From UBA3206 sp964548855 (GTDB taxonomy: Bacteria; Bacillota_I; Bacilli_A; Acholeplasmatales; Anaeroplasmataceae), in contig CAZJSR010000032.1 in the NCBI GenBank assembly GCA_964548855.1, forward strand, positions 1 through 11,966: 11,966 nt of DNA, in the 5' to 3' direction. The notes under the pieces were generated by a model. That model worked only from the letters and a program-made list of their open reading frames with translations. It was not told the origin of the DNA and did not search any database. The position numbers were made by a program, and so were the translations under genes. Positions 1-6,370 of the stretch are shown here, in pieces; position 1 is the first letter of the stretch, and each line of letters opens with the position of its first letter.

Positions 1-1445
1 TTATGTGTATAACAAGACCACGTCGTTTTGGAAAAACAATGGCCTTAAGTATGCTTAATGCATATTATTCAAAAGGAGCGAATTCAAAAGAATTATTTAA
101 TTCCTTAAAAATATCACAAGAACCAAACTATATTGATCATTTAAATAAACATAATGTTATATGGATAGATATGGCATCATTATATTCTAATATAGGTAAT
201 AAAGATAACTTTACAGTAGAATTAACTGAAAGAATTATTAAAGATTTAGATGAATCATATCCTAATGTTTTAACAGAAAACGAAAAGACTATAGCTGACT
301 CTTTAAGAAAAATATATAACAATACAAAAGAAACATTTATCTTCTTAATAGATGAATGGGATGTAGTATTTAGAGAATCTAGTAATAATAAACTAAAAGA
401 TGATTATATAATGTTACTTAGAAGTTTATTTAAAGCTTCAGATACTTCTACTTGTATAGATTTAGTATATATGACAGGAATATTACCAATAAAAAGATAT
501 AATACTGAATCAGCATTAAATAATTTTAAAGAATATACAATGTTAAGTTCAAAGCCAATCTCAGAATATATGGGATTTACTAAAGATGAAGTAATAGGTC
601 TATGTGACATGTATAACATGGACTATAAAGAGATGAAAAGATGGTATGATGGTTATACTTTAAATGGAGTTGAATTATATAATCCAAAATCAGTAGTAGA
701 AGCTATAACTGAACAAGACTATAATAATTACTGGATAAGTACATCAGCGATAGAATCAGTTAATAATTATATAAAATACCAAGATGGTAATTTATATGAT
801 GAACTTCTAAATTTAATAAATGGAGAGGAAGAGATAGTAAGTATAAGTGGATTTAATAATGATATTCATGATATTGATAATAGAGAATCAGCACTTACTG
901 TATTAATCCATTTAGGATATTTAGCATATAATGGATATGGTAAATGTAGAATACCTAATTATGAAATAAAAAATGAAATGTTAAAGAATCTAACAAGAAT
1001 AAAAGAATCACCATATAACAATATAATAAAATTATCAAGTAGTGGAGTTATGGGATTATTTAAAGGTGAAACAAAAGATTTAGATAAAGCTTTAACATCA
1101 AATCATAAATTACTCGCAAGTAATTTTAATAAAACAAAAGAAGATGTATTATCTTGTGTAGTATTATTTACGTTTATTCCTCTATTAGAGGGGTATATCC
1201 AACAAAAAGAAGTAAATAGTATAACAGGAAGAGCGGATATAATATATTTATCAAAGACAAATGAACCTCCGATTATAGTAGAGTTAAAGGTAGATAGTAG
1301 CCCTTTAACTGCAATAGAACAAATAAAAAATAAAGGATACTCTAATGCACTAGAGGGATATCATGGTAAGGTTTATATAGTTGGTATAAACTATGATAAT
1401 ACTACACTTGAACATAAGACAGTTATAGAAGAAATAGAAATATAG
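1..1445 (+). CDS. AAA-ATPase-like / PD-(D/E)XK nuclease-like protein, 5' partial
   Basis: The frame is open to the left edge, so the gene is cut there. The first visible Met (base 3) lies inside the P-loop block, and family members normally carry a few dozen residues before it. Numbering from that Met: a P-loop-like RPRRFGKT at 5-12, a Walker B-like FLIDEWD at 114-120, then a C-terminal PD-(D/E)XK-like site with GRAD (Asp412), VELK (Glu427, Lys429) and a downstream Gln440. This order matches the family pairing an AAA-ATPase-like domain (PF09820) with a PDDEXK_9 nuclease domain (PF08011, formerly DUF1703). These proteins are often multicopy in gut and symbiotic bacteria; their role is not established, and mobility or defence is only speculation. 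All key residues are present, so the visible part looks functional. Isoleucine codons are mostly ATA, unlike the next gene. It stands alone, followed at once by a terminator, and bases 1022-1076 recur at the right edge. Confidence 0.85.
   Translation, partial: MCITRPRRFGKTMALSMLNAYYSKGANSKELFNSLKISQEPNYIDHLNKHNVIWIDMASLYSNIGNKDNFTVELTERIIKDLDESYPNVLTENEKTIADSLRKIYNNTKETFIFLIDEWDVVFRESSNNKLKDDYIMLLRSLFKASDTSTCIDLVYMTGILPIKRYNTESALNNFKEYTMLSSKPISEYMGFTKDEVIGLCDMYNMDYKEMKRWYDGYTLNGVELYNPKSVVEAITEQDYNNYWISTSAIESVNNYIKYQDGNLYDELLNLINGEEEIVSISGFNNDIHDIDNRESALTVLIHLGYLAYNGYGKCRIPNYEIKNEMLKNLTRIKESPYNNIIKLSSSGVMGLFKGETKDLDKALTSNHKLLASNFNKTKEDVLSCVVLFTFIPLLEGYIQQKEVNSITGRADIIYLSKTNEPPIIVELKVDSSPLTAIEQIKNKGYSNALEGYHGKVYIVGINYDNTTLEHKTVIEEIEI
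1022..1076 (+). repeat. Direct repeat, copy 1 (inside AAA/PD-(D/E)XK gene)
   Basis: These 55 bases are identical to 11912-11966. They encode roughly residues 341-358 of the partial gene, between its ATPase and nuclease parts (peptide with SSSGVMGLFKGE). The base before each copy differs (A here, T in the other). Confidence 0.95.
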
Positions 1446-1475
1446 AAATCACCTACGGGTGATTTTTATTTTTTA
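1446..1475 (+). terminator. Intrinsic terminator after AAA/PD-(D/E)XK gene
   Basis: A perfect 8-bp stem, AAATCACC (1446-1453) and GGTGATTT (1458-1465) around a TACG loop, runs into a T-rich tract. It begins directly after the TAG stop and isolates this gene from the next. Confidence 0.9.
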
Positions 1476-1624
1476 TGATAAAACAATTTAGTTATAATTA
1501 TTTATTTAAATTTAGAATTATTAAATATTAATAAAATAATTTATTTTTTTATTTATGTATAATTAACTTGATAAATAAAATGTCGAAAAAAATTGTAATA
1601 AATAATTAATTATGATAAACTAAA

Positions 1625-1630
1625 TATAAT
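1625..1630 (+). promoter_or_regulatory. Candidate -10 box for the esterase lipoprotein gene
   Basis: A perfect TATAAT lies 53 bases before the ATG at 1684. There is no convincing -35 at 16-18 bases upstream (the sequence there is ATAATT-like), and in DNA this AT-rich a chance match is possible. The rest of the 1476-1683 gap is AT-rich with no gene. It ends in a good ribosome binding site, AAGGAG at 1666-1671. Confidence 0.35.
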
Positions 1631-1683
1631 ATTTAAAGTATAAGACTAGACGCCTTGTACTAGAAAAGGAGAAAAGAAATAAA

Positions 1684-3618
1684 ATGAAACGTCTAATAGG
1701 TATTTTTAGTTTTCTTTTAGCGCTAATTTGTTTAGTTTCTTGTGGTAAAGATGCTGACAATGAAAAGACAATGCTTGATACGCCGGTTGTAACTGTTAAG
1801 GGTCAAAATGTATCATGGGAAAAAGTAGCAAATGCTAAAGGATATATTGTAAGTGTAAATTCAGAAGCTCAAGCTGTGCAAACTGAAACTACATTTAAAA
1901 TCAACGCTACTCAATCTGGAGATTATCTAGTTAAAGTCAAGGCAGTTGCGGATAGTAATTCTAATTATAAGGATTCAAAATTCTCAGAAGGTATTTTAAC
2001 AACTATTAATGTGGTAGATAAAGATGATTTAGCTACTACAACGATTTGGGTTGTTGGAGATTCAACTGTATGTGATTATTCAAAAGTTGATTCTCAAGGT
2101 AATCCTACAGTTACTGATGCTACATACTTCTATGATAGATTTGGATATGCAACACAATTTGCAAATTATATGAATGATAAAGTGATTGTTAAGAACCTAG
2201 CTTTATCAGGAAGAAGTTCAAAGAGTTTCTTAGAAGAAACAAATTATACAACTTTAACAAATGGTATTAAAGCAGGAGATTTCTTAGTTATTGGATTTGG
2301 TCATAATGATGAAAAGAGCGATGATTCAGCTCGTTTTGCATCTGCAAATGAATCAACAGAAACGAAAGGATCATTTAAGTATAATTTATATAATTATTAC
2401 TGTAAGATTGCACTAGATGTTTCTGCAACTCCTATTATTTGTTCACCAATAGTAAGAGCTTCAAAAACAAATGATTATACTGGAAGCAATGCGCATATTA
2501 CAGATAATGGTGATTATGCAAAAGCATGTCGTGATTTGGGTACAGAAAAGAATATTCAAGTTGTTGACCTTACAACATTAACAAAGGTATTATATACTAA
2601 TCTTGGATATGATAATGCAAGATATCTACACGCAATGACATCTGGAATAGATAATAATACCCCAAATTTAAATTCAGTAGATGCTACACATATTAATATA
2701 TTTGGAGCTAAGATGGTTGCTTATTTATTCGCAACTACAATTAAGAATAGTGATTGTGCTCTAAATTATTATATAAAGGATAATTTAATTGAACCTACTC
2801 AAGCAAATGATTTAATTAAAAATAAATTCTATAAATTTGTTGAATATAAACCACTTGATTTTGAAGAGTATAATAATAAAATAGCCGCTGGGAAAACTGA
2901 TGCAGAATCAGGAGAAGTTGATACTCTAGCATATTCACATTTCAAAACACTTTCAAATGATTGGATTGGTACAGCATTTGGAGATGCAGGTGGTGATCCA
3001 TATGTTGCTGGTAATGGTTACGTAGGTAAAGAAGTTGAGACAGGTGTATTTGAAGTTGGACAAGGAAATAGTACTGGATCTTCATTATATAAAGGTAAAA
3101 TAGCTTCTACAGCTGAAGCGCGTGGATATGTTTTACGTAAAGTTGATGCGAAGAAAAATTTTACATTAGAAGCTGATGCAGAAGTATTAGTATATCAAAA
3201 TGATGGAAAACAAGGTGGATTTGGATTAATTATAAGAGATGACTGTCATGCACCAATAAAAGATGCGAGTGTAGGTACAGCTAACTCATATTCTGCAGGA
3301 ATGCTCGTTAAATCTACTACTTCTACTGGTATTTGTTTTTCACGTGATAGTAGAGATAATGGAATTGTAAGTTCAAATACAATTAATGAAGCATTTAATG
3401 TGGGTGCTACTTGTCATTTAAAGATTGAACGTGTTGGACAAATCGTTAATTGTTATGTGAATTATAATAATGTTTTATATAAAGCAACATATACAGATGT
3501 TGATTTAACTGCAATTGATAATGATTATATATATGTTGGTATGTTTGGTGCTCGTGGAATTATCGCAAAATATACTAATGTAGTATTTACTATTACTGGT
3601 GATTCACAAGGTGCATAG
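1684..3618 (+). CDS. Secreted lipoprotein with SGNH/GDSL acetylesterase domain (CE12-like)
   Basis: A 644-residue exported lipoprotein, probably removing acetyl groups from pectin-like or other polysaccharide outside the cell. The N-terminus is a lipoprotein signal (MKRLIG, hydrophobic stretch, lipobox LVSC with Cys20). Residues about 31-108 resemble a fibronectin type III module (VSWEKVANAKGY). Residues about 118-355 carry every SGNH block: GDST (Ser127 nucleophile), ALSGRSS (Gly176), GHND (Asn208), and DATH (Asp333, His336). The spacing and the GRSS and GHND forms match rhamnogalacturonan acetylesterase/CE12 enzymes. Residues about 415-644 form a Gly/Ser-rich, probably beta-sandwich module, perhaps carbohydrate-binding; I do not recognise its family. 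The start is set by a signal peptide and AAGGAG at 1666-1671. It is monocistronic, with a terminator on either side. Acetylesterase fold is sure; substrate is inferred. Confidence 0.85.
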   Translation: MKRLIGIFSFLLALICLVSCGKDADNEKTMLDTPVVTVKGQNVSWEKVANAKGYIVSVNSEAQAVQTETTFKINATQSGDYLVKVKAVADSNSNYKDSKFSEGILTTINVVDKDDLATTTIWVVGDSTVCDYSKVDSQGNPTVTDATYFYDRFGYATQFANYMNDKVIVKNLALSGRSSKSFLEETNYTTLTNGIKAGDFLVIGFGHNDEKSDDSARFASANESTETKGSFKYNLYNYYCKIALDVSATPIICSPIVRASKTNDYTGSNAHITDNGDYAKACRDLGTEKNIQVVDLTTLTKVLYTNLGYDNARYLHAMTSGIDNNTPNLNSVDATHINIFGAKMVAYLFATTIKNSDCALNYYIKDNLIEPTQANDLIKNKFYKFVEYKPLDFEEYNNKIAAGKTDAESGEVDTLAYSHFKTLSNDWIGTAFGDAGGDPYVAGNGYVGKEVETGVFEVGQGNSTGSSLYKGKIASTAEARGYVLRKVDAKKNFTLEADAEVLVYQNDGKQGGFGLIIRDDCHAPIKDASVGTANSYSAGMLVKSTTSTGICFSRDSRDNGIVSSNTINEAFNVGATCHLKIERVGQIVNCYVNYNNVLYKATYTDVDLTAIDNDYIYVGMFGARGIIAKYTNVVFTITGDSQGA

Positions 3619-3626
3619 TATATAAG

Positions 3627-3652
3627 AAGGACTACTTTCGTGGTCCTTTTTT
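3627..3652 (+). terminator. Intrinsic terminator after esterase gene
   Basis: A 9-bp stem, AAGGACTAC (3627-3635) with GTGGTCCTT (3640-3648) containing one G-T pair, has a TTTC loop and a run of T. It lies 9 bases after the TAG stop. Its T-rich tail overlaps the probable -35 of the next gene. Confidence 0.9.
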
Positions 3653-3653
3653 A

Positions 3654-3681
3654 TTGTTTTTTGTAAATATTTTGTTATAAT
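3654..3681 (+). promoter_or_regulatory. Probable promoter of the ABC-F gene
   Basis: TTGTTT (3654-3659) and a perfect TATAAT (3676-3681) are separated by 16 bases. Transcription would start near 3688, only about 12 bases before the ATG. The -35 sits in the T-rich tail of the upstream terminator. Confidence 0.55.
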
Positions 3682-3699
3682 AAAAAAGGTGATTAATTT

Positions 3700-5253
3700 A
3701 TGAGTGTTTTAAAGGTTACAAATGTAAGCCACGGATTTGGTGAAAGAACTATTTTAGATAAAGCTTCATTTGTTATGCAAAAGGGTGAACATATTGGCTT
3801 AGTTGGCGCAAATGGAGAAGGAAAATCAACATTCCTTAATATTATTACAGGCGCTATTACTCCAGATGATGGAAAAGTAGAATGGTGTAAGAGAATTACA
3901 ACAGGATATTTAGATCAATATACTAAGCTTACGCCTGGTTTAACAATAAGAGAATTTTTAAGAACAGCATTTGCTCATATGTATGATTTAGAACAAGAAA
4001 TGTATGGATTATACTCTAAAATGGAAAATGTGAGTGAAGATGAGATGAATGAAATGTTACTTGATATTGGGGAAATTCAAAGTGAATTAGAATCAAGTGG
4101 ATTTTATACATTAGATGCCAAAATAGAAGAAGTTGGAAATGGTTTAGGGTTAGGAGATATCGGTTTTGATAAAGATGTTACTGAACTATCAGGTGGTCAA
4201 AGAAGTAAGGTTTTATTAACTAAATTATTACTTGAAAATCCTATGATTTTAATTCTAGATGAGCCAACAAATTTCTTAGATGAAAGTCATATTAGATGGT
4301 TAACTAATTATTTAGTTAATTACGAAAATGCATTTATTTTAGTAAGTCATGATATCCCTTTTTTAAATAATGTAGTTAATGTAATATATCATTTAGAAAC
4401 AGGTGTTTTAACTAGATATAGTGGTAATTATGATTTATTTATGGAATTATATTCAGTTAAACAAAGACATGCTGAAATAGCATATGAAAAACAACAAAAA
4501 GAAATTAAAGATCTTAAAGAATTTATCGCAAAAAATAAAGCTAGAGTAGCTACGACAGATTTAGCTAAATCTAGACAAAGAAGACTTGATAAAATGGAAA
4601 TCTTAGATAAACCATCAGAAAGACCTAAACCTAATTTCAAATTTAAAGAAGCAAAAGCTTCAGGTAAATTTGTGATTACTTGTAGAGATTTAGTTATTGG
4701 ATATGATTCTCCACTTTCTAAGCCTTTAAATTTAGTCGTAGAACGTGGTATGAAAGTTGCGATTAAGGGTGCAAATGGTATTGGTAAAAGTACATTACTT
4801 AGAACAATGTTAGGACTTCAAAAACCGCTTAGTGGTAAAGCAGAACTTGATTATAATATATCATATGGTTATTTTATTCAAGAAGAAAAATATGATAGAA
4901 CGACAGCACTTGAAGAAGTATGGAATATGTATCCTTCAATGACAAACGCAGAAGTAAGAGGAGCACTTGCAGGATGTGGCCTTACAAAAAATCATATTGA
5001 ATCATTAATGATTGTCCTATCAGGTGGTGAGGCTGCGAAAGTAAGATTATGTAAACTTATGCTTAAAGAATGTAATACATTAATTCTAGATGAACCTACA
5101 AATCATTTAGATGTTGATGCGAAGGAATCTTTAAAAGAAGCAATTAAGAATTTTAAAGGAACAGTTTTATTAGTATGCCACGAGCCTGAATTTTATGAAG
5201 ATATTGTTACAGATATCTGGAATGCAGAAGAGTGGACAACAAAGATTGTTTAA
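3700..5253 (+). CDS. ABC-F family ATPase (ribosome-associated, tandem ABC domains)
   Basis: A 517-residue soluble protein with two ABC ATPase domains and no membrane segments, the mark of ABC-F translation factors and ribosome-protection proteins that bind the ribosomal E site. Domain 1: Walker A GANGEGKST (36-44), LSGGQ (163-167), Walker B ILILDEPTN (183-191), H-loop SHD (216-218). A charged interdomain linker (about 245-320, including KSRQRRLDKME) corresponds to the region that reaches towards the peptidyl-tRNA. Domain 2: GANGIGKST (357-365), LSGGE (440-444), LILDEPTNHLD (461-471), CHE (493-495). Domain 1 reads TNFLD where TNHLD is the usual form. Both catalytic glutamates are present, so it should hydrolyse ATP. 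The start follows AAGGTGAT at 3686-3693. It is a single-gene unit. Whether it is a housekeeping factor or gives antibiotic resistance cannot be read from the sequence; nothing nearby suggests resistance. Confidence 0.92.
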   Translation: MSVLKVTNVSHGFGERTILDKASFVMQKGEHIGLVGANGEGKSTFLNIITGAITPDDGKVEWCKRITTGYLDQYTKLTPGLTIREFLRTAFAHMYDLEQEMYGLYSKMENVSEDEMNEMLLDIGEIQSELESSGFYTLDAKIEEVGNGLGLGDIGFDKDVTELSGGQRSKVLLTKLLLENPMILILDEPTNFLDESHIRWLTNYLVNYENAFILVSHDIPFLNNVVNVIYHLETGVLTRYSGNYDLFMELYSVKQRHAEIAYEKQQKEIKDLKEFIAKNKARVATTDLAKSRQRRLDKMEILDKPSERPKPNFKFKEAKASGKFVITCRDLVIGYDSPLSKPLNLVVERGMKVAIKGANGIGKSTLLRTMLGLQKPLSGKAELDYNISYGYFIQEEKYDRTTALEEVWNMYPSMTNAEVRGALAGCGLTKNHIESLMIVLSGGEAAKVRLCKLMLKECNTLILDEPTNHLDVDAKESLKEAIKNFKGTVLLVCHEPEFYEDIVTDIWNAEEWTTKIV

Positions 5254-5286
5254 AGAAACATATGATTATTCGAAATAAATTCTAAT

Positions 5287-5301
5287 TTGAAAGCGTTTTA
5301 T
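5287..5301 (+). promoter_or_regulatory. cre/LacI-family-like operator candidate
   Basis: TTGAAAGCGTTTTAT fits the Bacillus cre pattern WTGNAANCGNWNNCW at all fixed positions but one (A where C is expected). It has the AAA-n-CG-n-TTT core typical of LacI/CcpA-family operators. It abuts the -35 of the importer operon, where a bound repressor would block transcription. No such regulator is encoded in the window. Confidence 0.4.
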
Positions 5302-5328
5302 TGTATTTTCATAAAATAGTGATATAAT
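5301..5328 (+). promoter_or_regulatory. Promoter of the ABC importer operon (extended -10)
   Basis: TTGTAT (5301-5306), a 16-base spacer, then TATAAT (5323-5328) preceded by TGA (5320-5322), making an extended -10. The ribosome binding site AAAGAGGAG (5343-5351) and the ATG at 5361 follow. I see no terminator for the upstream ABC-F gene in 5254-5360, so some read-through is possible. Confidence 0.7.
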
Positions 5329-5360
5329 AAACCTATATTTTTAAAGAGGAGATTTTAATT

Positions 5361-6359
5361 ATGAAGAAAAGTAAAGTATTATTAACTGCAGGACTGGCAA
5401 TTACATCAACATTTGCACTAGCTTCTTGTAGTGAAAGTGCTGATTATACAATCGGTGTCTTACAATTAATGACACATGATGCCTTAGGACAAGCAACAAA
5501 AGGTTTTATGGATGAAATTAATCAAAATGTACCTGAAGGTAAAACAATAAAGTTTGAAGTAAAGAATCCAGAAAATGATGCGACAAGTATGCAAACTATG
5601 GCAAATCAATTAGTAAGAAAATGTGATTTAGTTTTAGGTAACGCAACACCAGCTATTACTCAACTTGTTGCGTCAGCTCAAACAGAAGGTATGACTGATA
5701 AACCATTATTATTTACTTCTGTAACAGATCCAAAAGTAGCAGAAATTATTCCAGATTGGAAGAATCATAAAGGATATAATATTACAGGTACATCTGATAT
5801 TAATCCTGTTGAAGCTCAAATTGAATTAATGTTTGAAGCTAATCCTGAAACTGATAAGATTGGGTTCTTATATAATATTAGTGAAATTAATTCAAAAACG
5901 CAATGCAATATGGCAACATCTTATTTAACTAAAGAACATAGTACTTGCCAAACTTTTACTCAAACAGTGTCAGAACAAAATCAAATTAGTAGTGCTGTGC
6001 AAAAATTAGTAAATGAAGGATGCGATTTTATTTATCTTCCTACAGATAATTTGATTGCTTCTAATATTCCAACAATAACTAATATTACAAACGATGCGAA
6101 TATTCCTTTAATTTGTGGTGAAAGTGGAATGGTTTCATCAGGTGGGACATTCACATATTCAATTAGTTATTATGAACTTGGTAAATTAACAGGTAAGATG
6201 GCATGTGATATTTTATTTAATGGTAAGAAGGCTGAAGATATTGAAGTTGTTGGACTTACAGATGCAAGTAAGATGGAATTTGCTTACAATAAATCTTCAC
6301 TTCAAGCGATGGAATTAAATTTATCAACTGGATTTAAAACAAAATATAACATAGAATAG
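5361..6359 (+). CDS. ABC transporter substrate-binding lipoprotein (ABC_sub_bind / TrpX-like)
   Basis: A 332-residue lipoprotein that would capture a small molecule outside the membrane and deliver it to the permease encoded next. The signal peptide ends in lipobox LASC (Cys23). The mature part has the features of the ABC substrate-binding family PF04392 (COG2984): a start of the form YTIGVLQLMTHDALGQATKGF, then NPENDATSMQTMANQLV, LVLGNATPA, LLFTSVTDPKVA, a mid-protein GTSDINPVEAQIELM, DFIYLPTDN and PLICGESGMV. Characterised relatives include the streptococcal tryptophan system TrpXYZ, but the family has other ligands, so tryptophan is only a guess. It starts after AAAGAGGAG with 9 bases spacing. 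The stop is 11 bases before the fused permease-ATPase gene, so the two are co-transcribed. Confidence 0.88.
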   Translation: MKKSKVLLTAGLAITSTFALASCSESADYTIGVLQLMTHDALGQATKGFMDEINQNVPEGKTIKFEVKNPENDATSMQTMANQLVRKCDLVLGNATPAITQLVASAQTEGMTDKPLLFTSVTDPKVAEIIPDWKNHKGYNITGTSDINPVEAQIELMFEANPETDKIGFLYNISEINSKTQCNMATSYLTKEHSTCQTFTQTVSEQNQISSAVQKLVNEGCDFIYLPTDNLIASNIPTITNITNDANIPLICGESGMVSSGGTFTYSISYYELGKLTGKMACDILFNGKKAEDIEVVGLTDASKMEFAYNKSSLQAMELNLSTGFKTKYNIE

Positions 6360-6370
6360 GAATTGATAAA

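Noticed and set aside
1645..1669. Leader structure before the esterase gene (ACTAGA twice, CCTT able to pair with AAGG of the ribosome site)
   Set aside because: Only a 4-bp pairing and a 6-base repeat, too weak to call a regulator.
5254..5360. T-box or tryptophan riboswitch upstream of the TrpX-like gene
   Set aside because: The gap is 107 bases, of which only about 25-30 follow the predicted transcription start. There is no room for a T-box fold and no T-box-like sequence was seen.
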